Assembly (NCBI RefSeq): GCF_029910235.1
Contig: NZ_CP112874.1
Location: forward strand, 1,302,001-1,366,000
Origin: Pseudanabaena galeata CCNP1313
GTDB taxonomy: Bacteria > Cyanobacteriota > Cyanobacteriia > Pseudanabaenales > Pseudanabaenaceae
Direction of reading: 5' to 3'
DNA: 64,000 nt
In this document: positions 34,640 through 43,017 of the stretch, piece after piece
Position numbering within the stretch: the stretch's first letter is position 1
Layout of the letters: every line of letters starts with the position of its first letter
Translations under genes and position numbers: made by a program
The notes under the pieces: model-generated
What the model was told of the DNA's origin: nothing
Database searches by the model: none
What the model saw: the letters and a program-made list of their open reading frames with translations, nothing else

Positions 34640-35035
34640 ATGCAACATCACCACACTTCGATTAAAACTGCGGATATTTTTCGGGCGATCGCCTTTTATG
34701 AAGCTTTAGGCTTTGAGGTGACTGAGCGCTTTACGGCAGGAATTACGCTCGCTTGTTGGATGCAGGGTGCAGGGACTAATCTCGAACTCATGCAGGTTCC
34801 TGAACCGAAAAATGTATCTAATCCATTTGGTGATGAGCATTATGTGGGGTACTATCACCTATCTTTTCATGTAGAAAATTTACAAGTTTTTTTGCTAGAT
34901 CTAGTAAATAAACTAGGAAAAGTTAAATTGTTATTGCCACCGCAAGAACAAACCATAGGCGATCGCACCTATCAAGTTGCCTTTGTCGCTGATCCTGATG
35001 GATTGCCAATTGAGCTAATGGAGAGACAAGATTGA
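34640..35035 (+). CDS. VOC-family (glyoxalase-like) protein
   Basis: A 131-residue single VOC protein beginning MQHHHTSIKTADIFRAIAFYEALGF, with the second half VAFVADPDGLPIELMERQD. The usual metal ligand positions are His4/5, Glu near 54, His near 78 and Glu near 127, so a metal-dependent enzyme is possible. It starts three bases after the WecG-type gene, in an operon with it. The substrate is unknown. Confidence 0.8.
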   Translation: MQHHHTSIKTADIFRAIAFYEALGFEVTERFTAGITLACWMQGAGTNLELMQVPEPKNVSNPFGDEHYVGYYHLSFHVENLQVFLLDLVNKLGKVKLLLPPQEQTIGDRTYQVAFVADPDGLPIELMERQD

Positions 35036-35057
35036 ATTTGCTTTGCAGTCTTAACTC

Positions 35058-35170
35058 AACGTCAGTTCGACGACAGCGAAAGATGGTAAGAATCGCTAAG
35101 CGATTCTTACCATCTTTCGCCATTTGCGGCGTGCTTCGCACGCCGCAAATGGCTATATCGAACTCACGTT
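35058..35170. repeat. 113-bp double-hairpin element, family D copy 1
   Basis: The ends AACGTCAGTTCGA and TCGAACTCACGTT are inverted. It contains hairpins at 35076-35120 (perfect 21-bp arms) and 35119-35153 (perfect 16-bp arms around TTC). The reverse complement lies at 56223-56335, also exactly 113 bp. Confidence 0.85.
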
Positions 35171-35194
35171 AACACATCAGAAAGAAAGTACAGT

Positions 35195-35234
35195 AACAAA
35201 AAAGCCGTCACCAATTGGTGACGGCTTTTTTGTT
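35195..35234 (-). terminator. rpsN terminator
   Basis: AACAAAAAAGCCGTCACC and its perfect inverse form a stem with T-run, ending ten bases past the rpsN stop on the minus strand. It can also serve the plus strand. Confidence 0.9.
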
Positions 35235-35243
35235 TTCCAAAAA

Positions 35244-35549
35244 CTACCAGCTAGATTTAACTACACCTGGCAACAAGCCTTGGTGAGCCATCTCACGCAA
35301 AACGTTGCGGCATAAGCCGAAATCCTTGTAATAGCCGCGAGGACGACCTGTTGCCCAGCAACGATTACGGTGACGGGTAGGGTTGGCGTTACGAGGAATT
35401 TGTTGGATTTCACGATGTACGGCAACTTTTTGTTGTTGTGTCAGTTCAGGACTGGCAAACTTTTCTTTGAGTGCTTCGAGCTTAGTTGCATATTTTTCAA
35501 CTAACTTAGCGCGTTTTTTCTCGCGCTCGATCATGCTTTTCTTAGCCAT
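35244..35549 (-). CDS. rpsN: 30S ribosomal protein S14
   Basis: S14 is part of the 30S head. The 101-residue protein is the long form without the zinc-binding CxxC pairs ([20 protein letters not shown]...[38 protein letters not shown]). The C-terminal SW and the [13 protein letters not shown] motif are typical. Monocistronic with its own terminator, outside the main ribosomal protein operon, as in other cyanobacteria. Confidence 0.97.
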   Translation of the reverse strand: MAKKSMIEREKKRAKLVEKYATKLEALKEKFASPELTQQQKVAVHREIQQIPRNANPTRHRNRCWATGRPRGYYKDFGLCRNVLREMAHQGLLPGVVKSSW

Positions 35550-35743
35550 TGCGGTTCTATCAGGTGATGTAGAGGTAAAAGTCTAAAAATTTAATACAAT
35601 TCGCGACAGTTATCGATCATAACCTAAATAACCATTTTATTGAGCATAATTTTTCATTTTGTCAGCAATTCTCATTTTGAAACCGATTTTTGGTAGAGAT
35701 AGATAGGTAAGGATGGGCGGTGCTTCGAGCCGATTATCCTTAC

Positions 35744-35835
35744 TATAGCGATCCTAAATGATTTGTAAGATTTGGAGGGTTGTGAGAGTGCGCCCCTTCG
35801 GGGCGCACTCTCACAACCCATTTAGGATTGCTTTA
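35744..35835. repeat. hairpin element, family A copy 2
   Basis: TATAGCGATCCTAAATG at the left, ATTTAGGATTGCTTTA at the right; the core has GTGAGAGTGCGCCCC-TTC-GGGGCGCACTCTCAC with perfect 15-bp arms. Same orientation as 609-699. Confidence 0.8.
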
Positions 35836-35945
35836 TAACCATACCCAAACACAAAATAGTGTAGCCATTTTGTGTTTGGAAAACACTTACTGGGTTGGGC
35901 TTTTAATTCGCAAAAGTGTGACAACACTTTTGCGGATTGGTATTA
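35835..35945. repeat. two-hairpin element, family G copy
   Basis: Hairpin one has arms CCAAACACAAAAT (35844-35879); the joint reads AAACACTTACTGGGTTGG; hairpin two pairs CGCAAAAGTGT with ACACTTTTGCG (about 35909-35934). The same joints but different stems appear at 47301-47408 and, inverted, at 21681-21794. Confidence 0.7.
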
Positions 35946-36012
35946 CTTTTGTGAATTGGGATGGGCTAAAATTTGGGCAAAGCAAAACCTGTTTTTAGAA
36001 TTAACTCATATT

Positions 36013-36828
36013 ATGACCAATTTCCATAGCTCACAAATTCCGATCGCTATGACGATCGCTGGTTCTGATAGTGGCGGTGGCGCAGGCATACAGGCTGATT
36101 TACGCACCTTTGCTTTTCATTGTGTCCATGGAACTAATGTCCTCACCTGCATCACCGCCCAGAATACGCAGGGAGTAACGCGGGTAGATGCGATGTCGCC
36201 TGAATCCGTAACCGCACAATTTGAAGCCGTAATGATTGATATGCGAATTGGAGCCATCAAAACGGGGATGTTGCTCAATCAAGAGATTATTAAAACTGTG
36301 GCGAAGAAGCTAGTTGCCTTTGGATTTGGGAATGTGGTGGTCGATCCTGTGATGGTGTCGCGGACTGGGGCGCAGCTAATTGATGACGAGGCGATAAAAA
36401 CGATGCGGGATGTATTAATTCCCCTTGCAGCGATCTCTACGCCCAATCGCTACGAGGCGCAAATTCTCGCCAATATGGATATTCACACTCTCGAAGATAT
36501 GCAAACGGCGGCTCAAAATATTTATAAATTAGGTACGCGATCTGTTTTGGTGAAAGGCGGAGGGATGACGGGCGCTCTTAAGGCTGTTGATGTTTGGTTT
36601 GATGGCGATCGCCTTGAGGTTTTGCAGACTGAGGTAATTGATACAAACCATACTCATGGCACAGGTTGCACACTCTCAGCCGCGATCGCTGCCAATCTCG
36701 CATTAGGAAAACCACGTTTTCAAGCAGTTCAGGAAGCAAAAAACTATGTGACTGAAGCTTTGAAATATGCCCTAGCGATCGGCAAAGGACAGGGGCCAGT
36801 TGGACATTTCTTTCCCTTGTTAAAGTAG
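36013..36828 (+). CDS. thiD: hydroxymethylpyrimidine/phosphomethylpyrimidine kinase
   Basis: ThiD phosphorylates HMP and HMP-phosphate in thiamine synthesis. The 271-residue protein has the N-terminal AGSDSGGGAGIQADL (about 15-29), VVVDPVMVSRTGAQL (about 109-123), and the ATP-site HGTGCTLSAAIAANLA (about 216-231), matching the ribokinase-like ThiD family at full length. The frame opens 47 codons earlier, but that part is repeat sequence; ATG 36013 gives the standard start. Confidence 0.95.
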   Translation: MTNFHSSQIPIAMTIAGSDSGGGAGIQADLRTFAFHCVHGTNVLTCITAQNTQGVTRVDAMSPESVTAQFEAVMIDMRIGAIKTGMLLNQEIIKTVAKKLVAFGFGNVVVDPVMVSRTGAQLIDDEAIKTMRDVLIPLAAISTPNRYEAQILANMDIHTLEDMQTAAQNIYKLGTRSVLVKGGGMTGALKAVDVWFDGDRLEVLQTEVIDTNHTHGTGCTLSAAIAANLALGKPRFQAVQEAKNYVTEALKYALAIGKGQGPVGHFFPLLK

Positions 36829-36892
36829 GGGCAATCCCCCCGTGGTTGCCCAGATCTCTAGAGGGTAGGCACGGGGGCGCTACCCCTACAGC
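36826..36892. repeat. partial large-hairpin element at the thiD stop
   Basis: GTAGGGGCAATCCCCCCGTGG and AGGCACGGGGGCGCTACCCCTAC are inverted relatives of the 27-bp arms at 21480-21551, here imperfect. It spans the last codon of thiD and the gap before the convergent GNAT gene. Confidence 0.65.
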
Positions 36893-36903
36893 TTTTAGAC
36901 GGC

Positions 36904-37416
36904 TCAAATAATTTTGCCAAAAATTACTAAACTTTGCTCTTGTCCGTCTAATTCGGCAACTTCAGGCAAAAATCCCCATTCTGTAAAACCAAAGTTTTCA
37001 AATAACCTGCGACTGGCTGTATTGTGAGCAAATATAAAGCCGACTAGTTTAGAAATATTTAACGAGGAACATTGGGCGATCGCATGACCAAGCAATTTTT
37101 TGCCGATACCCTTGCCTTGAGATTTAGGATCTATATAGATACTGACTTCGGCGGTTTTATGATAGGCGGGACGACCATAAAACATCTGTAAACTGAGCCA
37201 GCCCAGAATCTGCTCGTTTTGATCGCTTTGAATATCGTGACTACCAATTGCTATTACCCAGACAGGATAACGATCGCCATGCGATCGAAACCAAGCACGG
37301 CGGCTCTCGACGGAGATAGGTTCCAGATCGGCAGTGGCAAGACGGCTGGGAATAGCAGCATTATAAATTTCAATAATTGCGGGTAAGTCAGCCTCTAATG
37401 CCAACCGAATTTGCAT
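36904..37416 (-). CDS. GNAT-family N-acetyltransferase
   Basis: The 170-residue protein starts MQIRLALEADLPAIIEIYNAAIPSR, with acetyl-CoA-site motif A as VSIYIDPKSQGKGIGKKLLGHAI (about 95-117; QGKGIG pyrophosphate loop). It resembles phosphinothricin-type acetyltransferases. The frame extends 20 codons upstream through a hairpin-rich region; ATG 37416 is the better start. The acceptor amine is unknown. Confidence 0.85.
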   Translation of the reverse strand: MQIRLALEADLPAIIEIYNAAIPSRLATADLEPISVESRRAWFRSHGDRYPVWVIAIGSHDIQSDQNEQILGWLSLQMFYGRPAYHKTAEVSIYIDPKSQGKGIGKKLLGHAIAQCSSLNISKLVGFIFAHNTASRRLFENFGFTEWGFLPEVAELDGQEQSLVIFGKII

Positions 37417-37539
37417 AAAACAATACTCCCTAATAGTCCCACCAAAATCGTTTTGTGCGGCAAAGCCGCGCCACACAAAATTGTGTCAACAAAACTCATA
37501 CATTACCGTAATTTGCAACTAAGTAAATTACAACATTTT

Positions 37540-37583
37540 TGTTAAAAGTGTTACTTGGCAACACTTTTAACAAAAGTGTTGGT
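37540..37583. repeat. hairpin between divergent GNAT and DUF2993 genes
   Basis: TTTTGTTAAAAGTGTT and AACACTTTTAACAAAA pair perfectly around ACTTGGC-type loop bases. A second, shorter stem AAACGAT.. / ACAAAATTG lies near 37450-37490. The location between divergent genes means it is not a simple terminator. Confidence 0.6.
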
Positions 37584-37679
37584 TTCTATCTCAGTTCAAA
37601 ATGCGACAAAAGCAGCATGTAGCGCTGCTTTTAATTCTGGGTTTTGGTTTATGATGAGTAAGGTAGTTATCTCCTTTTT

Positions 37680-38477
37680 ATGGAATTATTTGCTGGCTTA
37701 CTTACGACGGTTTTAGGTTTGGCAGGCTCGCCCGGAATTGCGATCGATAAAATTGCGACGGATTTTTTGCGTGGGCAAATTGTAAGGGCTGATGTCCTAG
37801 AAGTGCGCGTTGATAACGCTCCTAACTATCAAGTCCTTTTAGGGAACGTCGATCGCGTTCGTGTAGCAGGTCGTGGTGTTTACATCTTAGAATTTTTGCG
37901 AATTGATCAGATTGACCTAGAAACCGATCCGATTAGCATCGATCCCAACGTGTTGCAATCGGGCAAAGTTGTTTTACGTCGTCCATTACAGGCGGCTGTG
38001 CGCGTCGTCATGCGCTCTGAAGATGTGAATACAGCCCTGCGATCGCCTAACGTCCAAACTTCCTTTAAAAATCTCAGCATTGACATTACAGGAACTAATA
38101 AAAATCCCGAAATTTTGGATTTGATCGATCCTGAAATAACTTTTTTGGAAGGCGATCGCCTCCGTCTGGCTGCTTCCCTCCAGTCGAAACCGACTCCTGC
38201 TAAGCCCAACCCCAGCAAACTTGATGTTTCTATAAATGCAGAACTAAAAACTATCGGTGGTACAAGACTGCAAATTATTAATCCTAAAATTGAATTGTCA
38301 GGTACACCAGTCCCTGAGCGAATTGCTAAAGCTTTTACCGAGGGATTGAATAAAGTTCTAGATTTGCGTCAATTGGAAAGTAAAGGTATTACGGCGCGAG
38401 TGATCAGATTGGAACTTACGGAAGGGAAAATGCAAGTCATTGGTTTTGCCAAAATGGATGCTCTGCCCGAACAATAG
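37680..38477 (+). CDS. DUF2993 (LmeA-like) lipid-binding-type protein
   Basis: The 265-residue protein is a DUF2993 member, a family related to mycobacterial LmeA and to tubular lipid-binding folds. Typical pieces are RADVLEVRVDNAPNYQVLLGNVDRVRVAGRG (about 35-65, two runs) and LSGTPVPERIAKAFTEGLNKVLDLRQLE (about 203-230). The N-terminus has a weak hydrophobic stretch only, so it may face the membrane without a signal peptide. Role unknown. Confidence 0.83.
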   Translation: MELFAGLLTTVLGLAGSPGIAIDKIATDFLRGQIVRADVLEVRVDNAPNYQVLLGNVDRVRVAGRGVYILEFLRIDQIDLETDPISIDPNVLQSGKVVLRRPLQAAVRVVMRSEDVNTALRSPNVQTSFKNLSIDITGTNKNPEILDLIDPEITFLEGDRLRLAASLQSKPTPAKPNPSKLDVSINAELKTIGGTRLQIINPKIELSGTPVPERIAKAFTEGLNKVLDLRQLESKGITARVIRLELTEGKMQVIGFAKMDALPEQ

Positions 38478-38492
38478 TTGCAACTCAAAACC

Positions 38493-38541
38493 CAGAGAAG
38501 TTTTAAAAAGCTTGCTTTGCAAGCTTTTTAAAACTTCTCTG
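38493..38541. terminator. hairpin after the DUF2993 gene
   Basis: Perfect 23-bp arms (CAGAGAAGTTTTAAAAAGCTTGC) around TTT, 15 bases past the stop. It has no clear T-run and resembles the other long hairpins of this genome. Confidence 0.65.
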
Positions 38542-38567
38542 TACTACATAATATCTAGATAGTCTGT

Positions 38568-40463
38568 ATGAGTCAGTGCCTCAACCCTAACTGCAATTAC
38601 CAAAACCCCGATCCTGCACTGATTTTTTGTAGTCAATGTGGGTCAAAATTGAAGATTGGCGATCGCTATCGAGCGATCGCCATTCTCGGTCAAGGTGGAT
38701 TTGGAAAAGCTTTTATGGGCATAGATGAAGCACTTCCTTCCCATCCACACTGTGTGATCAAACAGTTCTTTCCTGCCGATCTTAATAGTGCGGTGAAGGC
38801 AGCCGAGTTATTTCAACAGGAAGCAATTCGCCTTGATGATTTGGGGAAAAATCCGCAAATACCAACATTATTTGCCCATTTAGAACATGATGGTCGCCAA
38901 TATCTGATTCAAGAATTTATAGATGGGCAGGATCTGTTAAAGGAACTGCAAGAGCAAGGTGCTTTTAGTGAAGCCAAGATTCGGATGTTGCTGGGGGATC
39001 TACTTCCAGTTTTGCAGTTTATTCATGAACGCAATGTGATTCATCGCGACATCAAGCCTGAAAATATTATCCGTCGGCGATCGCCAAGTATCTCTGGTTC
39101 TTTATCTGGCTCTGTGGTAACTGGCAGTCATGTTTTAGTTGATTTTGGGGCAGCAAAATTTGTAACATCGGCAGCATTAATGGAAACAGGAACTCGCATC
39201 GGAAGTGCCATATATGTTGCACCCGAACAAGTGCGAGGAAAAGCCATTTTTGCCAGTGATATCTATAGTTTGGGAGTGACCTGCATTCATCTGCTCACCT
39301 GTGCCTCTCCTTTCGAGTTAATGGACATGGATGGATCATGGATATGGCGCGATTTTTTAGAAAATACTTCTGTTAGCCCCGCACTTGGTCAGATTCTCGA
39401 TCGCATGATTGCGGTGGCTCCCAGTCAGCGCTATCAGACAGCTCAAGCAGTTTTAAATGATCTTAAAAATTTAACTTCTCCATCCCATCAAGCTTACACC
39501 CCAAGATTCCAAAGATCGGGTTATGCCAAGGCTACTGCCAAAACTCAGATTACACCGATCGGCACACCTAAAGCTCAACCAATTCAGGCGATCTCACCGC
39601 CGTTATCACAATTTTCCTTTGAAACGGCGATCGTTGCAGTTCATCGGTTAGGGATTGGCAAACTCATCAAACATCAATTGCAAATTAGTACTAGACAGAA
39701 AACAGGAAGAATCTATATTGAGACGCTAGGTAATGTCCAAGGGAAACCGATTGGCTTAGAAATGGTATTTATTCCCGCAGGGAAATTTCAAATTGGTTCA
39801 CCAGTTAGTGAAGTAGAACGTAGCGATGAAGAAACTCCCCGCCATATTGTGAATATTCCTGCTTTCTTTATGTCGCGATTTCCCATTACTCAGAGGCAAT
39901 GGAAAGTCGTAATGGATAATAATCCTGCGATGTTTATTGGCAAAGGCGATCGCCCCGTGGAAATGGTGTCATGGGAGGATACCCAAGCCTTTTGTCAGAA
40001 ATTAGTAGAGAGAACTGGGAAACCTTATCGATTACCGAGCGAATCAGAATGGGAATATGCCTGTCGAGCTGGGACTTTAACTGCTTTTGGCTTTGGCGAA
40101 ACAATCGCTGCAAATTTAGCGAATTACAATGGGGCAAGTCCTTACAAATACGCGCCTCAAGGACTCAGTAACTCGTCAACTACTGAAGTCGGTACTTATC
40201 CAGCCAATGCCTTTGGGCTGCATGATATGCATGGCAATGTGTGGGAATGGTGCGCGGATTATTGGCATGATGACTATGACCTTTTGCCGAGGGACGGTAC
40301 TGCATGGACACAGGGAGGCGATCGCAGTTGTCGGGTAGTGCGTGGCGGCTCATGGCGCGATCCTGCCCATTATTGTCGCTCAGCAAAGCGTTTTAAAAAT
40401 GCAACCAATCAAGGCGATCGCTGCACAGGCTTTCGAGTTGCCGTTACTTTAACCACCCAATAG
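38568..40463 (+). CDS. serine/threonine protein kinase fused to a formylglycine-generating-enzyme-like domain
   Basis: Three parts in 631 residues. An N-terminal zinc ribbon has C4, C9, C21 and C24. A Hanks-type kinase (about 31-300) has the glycine loop GQGGFG 41-46, lysine 65 in VIKQF, IHRDIKPEN near 158-166 and DFGAAK near 194. From about 390 an FGE-sulfatase (SUMF1) domain runs to the end: FIPAGKFQIGSPVSEVERSDEE, PITQRQWKVVM, MHGNVWEWCADYW, RVVRGGSWRD and GFRVAVTL. In cyanobacteria this fusion is seen in several kinases; the SUMF1-like part often acts as a binding module. The active kinase residues are all present. Confidence 0.9.
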   Translation: MSQCLNPNCNYQNPDPALIFCSQCGSKLKIGDRYRAIAILGQGGFGKAFMGIDEALPSHPHCVIKQFFPADLNSAVKAAELFQQEAIRLDDLGKNPQIPTLFAHLEHDGRQYLIQEFIDGQDLLKELQEQGAFSEAKIRMLLGDLLPVLQFIHERNVIHRDIKPENIIRRRSPSISGSLSGSVVTGSHVLVDFGAAKFVTSAALMETGTRIGSAIYVAPEQVRGKAIFASDIYSLGVTCIHLLTCASPFELMDMDGSWIWRDFLENTSVSPALGQILDRMIAVAPSQRYQTAQAVLNDLKNLTSPSHQAYTPRFQRSGYAKATAKTQITPIGTPKAQPIQAISPPLSQFSFETAIVAVHRLGIGKLIKHQLQISTRQKTGRIYIETLGNVQGKPIGLEMVFIPAGKFQIGSPVSEVERSDEETPRHIVNIPAFFMSRFPITQRQWKVVMDNNPAMFIGKGDRPVEMVSWEDTQAFCQKLVERTGKPYRLPSESEWEYACRAGTLTAFGFGETIAANLANYNGASPYKYAPQGLSNSSTTEVGTYPANAFGLHDMHGNVWEWCADYWHDDYDLLPRDGTAWTQGGDRSCRVVRGGSWRDPAHYCRSAKRFKNATNQGDRCTGFRVAVTLTTQ

Positions 40464-40477
40464 AGCTTTTCCCCTTG

Positions 40478-40569
40478 TATAGCAATCCTAAATAGGTTGT
40501 GAGAGTGCGCCCCGAAGGGGCGCACTCTCACAACACTCAAAATCTTACAACTCATTTAGGAGCGCTATA
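40478..40569. repeat. hairpin element, family A copy 3 (inverse)
   Basis: In reverse complement this matches 609-699 nearly throughout, with the core GCGCCCC-GAA-GGGGCGC on the plus strand. It sits just after the kinase gene, where it could end transcription; a degenerate family B-like hairpin follows at about 40572-40660. Confidence 0.8.
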
Positions 40570-40668
40570 TAGCAACGCAAGAGATAGATAGGACATACAG
40601 CGCTTTGCGCTAAAGCCCAAGAAGTGAGGGGGCTTTAGCTATTTCTTGCGTTGCGGTAAGTCCAAGTT

Positions 40669-41043
40669 CTAATCTTGTTGAATCGATAAGACAAGAGCAT
40701 CTAGTTTTCTGATTCTTTCAACCATGATTTTCATCACATTAAGTGCAAAATTAGGAGTTTGTTGCACTAAGAAGGTAAATCGCTTGTGATCGACAGGAAC
40801 TAGCTTACATTCAGTTTTAGCGATCGCGGTGGCGCTTCTTGGACTGGAACTAATCAGAGCCATTTCCCCAACGATTCCGCCAGCAGCCGTGGTGTCTAGC
40901 AACTTACCATCTATCGAAATTTCTACTTCCCCTTCCACGATCGCATACATATGATCAGCGAGTCCACCCTTTTCAAAGATCACTTGACCTGCGGGGAAGA
41001 TCACAAAGTCTTTTGCGTTATTAAACAAGTCAATTGTAGTCAA
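40669..41043 (-). CDS. cyclic-nucleotide-binding-domain protein
   Basis: A single cNMP-binding domain of about 124 residues: PAGQVIFEKGGLADHMYAIVEGEVEIS, then GGIVGEMALISSSPRSATAIA, the phosphate-binding cassette (GEMAL with SPRSATA, arginine near 91). There is no DNA-binding domain, so it is not a CRP regulator. No ATG is available near the domain start; TTG codons at 41049 and 41043 are candidates, and GGAG spaced 7 bases favours 41043. Whether it binds cAMP or works as a scaffold is unknown. Confidence 0.78.
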   Translation of the reverse strand: MTTIDLFNNAKDFVIFPAGQVIFEKGGLADHMYAIVEGEVEISIDGKLLDTTAAGGIVGEMALISSSPRSATAIAKTECKLVPVDHKRFTFLVQQTPNFALNVMKIMVERIRKLDALVLSIQQD

Positions 41044-41239
41044 GATCAAGCTCCACTTTATACAAAAGTAAATTAAACAATAAATGGGAATATGTTATTT
41101 ATTGTAATTGCAAAGTGAGAAATTTTAGCCATTAGTTAAAATCTGGAAAATAATTGGCTATATCCGCTAACAAAAAGGATTTTGGGAATCAAATCAAACC
41201 TAGTAAATCAAATTTGTAATTTAACTAATAAGGTTAAAT

Positions 41240-42004
41240 CTACGTTAACTTAAGATTAAATATTTGTAATAACTGTACAATTAACACTGCGATCGCTGCT
41301 CCAATTGTTGTGTTAATTCCATTAACAAGCTCATTGGTGAGCCAGTCATATTTTTCTTGCAAAGTGGCTCCGATTAGGCTTTCGATATTGGTGGCAATAA
41401 AAGCGGCGATCGCACACCAAAGCAGATCCCAAGGACTAGTTAATAATCCCACTGCCCAACCAATGGCGGCGATTACTAGCGAACCGATAATTCCTGCGAT
41501 TGTGCCTTCTAAGCTAATAGCGCCCTCTGTACCTGCGGCAACTGGCTTGAGTGTGGTGATCAAAAATGTACTTTTACCGTAAGCCTTGCCAATTTCACTG
41601 GCCGTCGTATCCGCAAGTTTGGTGCTGAGACTAGCGACATAGGCTAATAACCACAAGGGATTGGGAGCGATCACCTGACCGATCGCGCAAACCGCACCTG
41701 TAGCAGCCGAACCCCAAAGATTTTCAGGACCTCTTGCACCGTCACGTTTCTCGGCAATACCTTTCGCTTCTTTGATGTCCTTACCGATGCGAGTTACCCC
41801 CGAACCGACGATCAGATAGCTTAAAATGACAAGATAACCTTGCCATCCCAGACAGCCCCAGACCGTTATTCCTAATGCCCATGCATGGCAAATACCTGCG
41901 GTGGTTAAGACTTTGCGAGGTAATAGTAAAGCGATCGCACCAAGGATCGTATTGAGGACGATCGCTATTAACCAGCCCTGTGAAATTGGGAAACTATTTA
42001 TCAT
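41240..42004 (-). CDS. DUF92/VTE6-like phytyl-phosphate kinase family membrane protein
   Basis: The 254-residue membrane protein matches the TIGR00297/DUF92 family, which includes plant VTE6, the kinase that converts phytyl phosphate to phytyl diphosphate for tocopherol and chlorophyll recycling. Signatures: GVTRIGKDIKEAKGIAEKRDGARGPENLWGSAA (about 69-101), SLSTKLADTTASEIGKAYGK (about 125-144) and LKPVAAGTEGAISLEGT (about 151-167), between about six membrane helices. The enzymatic role is by family analogy. Confidence 0.85.
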   Translation of the reverse strand: MINSFPISQGWLIAIVLNTILGAIALLLPRKVLTTAGICHAWALGITVWGCLGWQGYLVILSYLIVGSGVTRIGKDIKEAKGIAEKRDGARGPENLWGSAATGAVCAIGQVIAPNPLWLLAYVASLSTKLADTTASEIGKAYGKSTFLITTLKPVAAGTEGAISLEGTIAGIIGSLVIAAIGWAVGLLTSPWDLLWCAIAAFIATNIESLIGATLQEKYDWLTNELVNGINTTIGAAIAVLIVQLLQIFNLKLT

Positions 42005-42052
42005 AGAAGTTAATCTTAGGTAACTTAATCAACATACTACGGAGTAAAAACA

Positions 42053-42685
42053 ATGGCAGCAGCAATCGAGTTGTTTTGGCAAAATCTTGATAGTTTTATG
42101 GCTTGGAATCTTTTCTTAGCAATGATTCCCTGCGTACTTAGTTTTATTTTATTTGCCAAGCGATCGCCAAGGCGATTACCTATTAATCCTCTGTGGTGGT
42201 TTGGGCTAGTAGTTTTTATATTATTTCTGCCCAATGCTCCCTATGTGATTACTGACATAATTCATTTTGTCAGGGATATGCGCTCCGATGTTTCTGACAA
42301 TGGTCTTATTTTTGTGCTGATTCCTCAATATATCGCCTTTATAATGATGGGCTTCCAGTGCTATGTGATTTCTTTAATTAAGCTGGTTCAATATGTAGAT
42401 TGGCTCAAACTGACTAGAAAGATAACTTTGCTGGAAGTAAGCATAAACTTTATCTGTGCGATCGGCGTGTATTGGGGAAGAGTGAATCGCTTAAATAGTT
42501 GGGATGTGTTCACCAATCCGCAAAGTGTGATCCAAGATGCCATTCGCAACCTAGGGAATCCTAATTTTTTCCTAGGTACAGTTATATTTTTCGTTATCTT
42601 TACTAGTCTTTATTACATTTTCAAATGGATTAATATTGCCATTTTCTTCTATTGGCAAAATCGCTCTAACCGAGTTCCTGTATAA
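42053..42685 (+). CDS. DUF1361 family membrane protein
   Basis: The 210-residue protein has seven hydrophobic segments and the family sequence PLWWFGLVVFILFLPNAPYVITDIIHF (about 47-73). DUF1361 proteins are integral membrane proteins of unknown role. It is divergent from the VTE6-like gene with a gap of 48 bases holding both starts, and is followed by stacked repeat elements. Confidence 0.8.
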   Translation: MAAAIELFWQNLDSFMAWNLFLAMIPCVLSFILFAKRSPRRLPINPLWWFGLVVFILFLPNAPYVITDIIHFVRDMRSDVSDNGLIFVLIPQYIAFIMMGFQCYVISLIKLVQYVDWLKLTRKITLLEVSINFICAIGVYWGRVNRLNSWDVFTNPQSVIQDAIRNLGNPNFFLGTVIFFVIFTSLYYIFKWINIAIFFYWQNRSNRVPV

Positions 42686-42759
42686 CTTACTAATGTTACA
42701 TAGAAATAGAAATTTGGGCTTGGAGACCAAGCCCCTACTATCCGCACCAATTGTCTAAC

Positions 42760-42927
42760 AACTGATGTTATGTGGATGGAATGCCTACGATCATCTAAGT
42801 CTAGGGCTGGCACGGGGGCACAGTCCCTACAAAATCTAAATTATTGGGGTAGGGGCAATCCCCCCGTGGTTGCCCTGTCGTGCTAGCAACAAGAGATTCT
42901 TCATCTTAGTTCCACGTAACATCAGTA
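42760..42927. repeat. MITE-like element with ACTGATGTTATGTGG ends
   Basis: Left end ACTGATGTTATGTGG, right end CCACGTAACATCAGT: 14 of 15 positions match as inverted repeats. The centre holds an imperfect version of the large hairpin at 21480-21551 and the shared tail AACAAGAGATTC. Confidence 0.75.
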
Positions 42928-42928
42928 A

Positions 42929-42981
42929 CAAGAAAAGATTGGAAAGCGAATCCGCAGGGTTCGCTTTCCAATCTTTTCTTG
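42929..42981. repeat. 22-bp-arm hairpin upstream of the peptidase gene
   Basis: CAAGAAAAGATTGGAAAGCGAA and its perfect inverse flank TCCGCAGGG. It abuts the right end of the element at 42760-42927. The upstream part of the peptidase frame (42979-43017) reads from its last bases. Confidence 0.75.
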
Positions 42982-43017
42982 CGATATAATCAAGATTGCA
43001 ATCCTTACCATAAACTT

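Larger units (their letters stand above)
35550..36012. other. gene-free stretch with three repeat elements
   Basis: In order: a fragment similar to the family K end (35662-35692, GTCAGCAATTCTCATTTTG), a full family A element (35744-35835), and a family G two-hairpin element (35835-35945). The open frame from 35872 into thiD runs through family G and is not coding. Confidence 0.7.
42686..43017. other. gene-free stretch with stacked repeat elements
   Basis: In order: ACTAATGTTACATAG (42689-42703), the GGGCTTGG-AGA-CCAAGCCC hairpin (42716-42734), a complete element with 14/15-matched ends (42760-42927), and a hairpin with 22-bp arms (42929-42981). No gene is visible; the S9 peptidase start follows. 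Confidence 0.75.

Noticed and set aside
35872-36012. Upstream extension of thiD by 47 codons
   Set aside because: The extension lies in a two-hairpin element; the family N-terminus starts at 36013.
38568-40463. Diversity-generating retroelement target in the FGE-like domain
   Set aside because: No reverse transcriptase and no template repeat near the 3' end.
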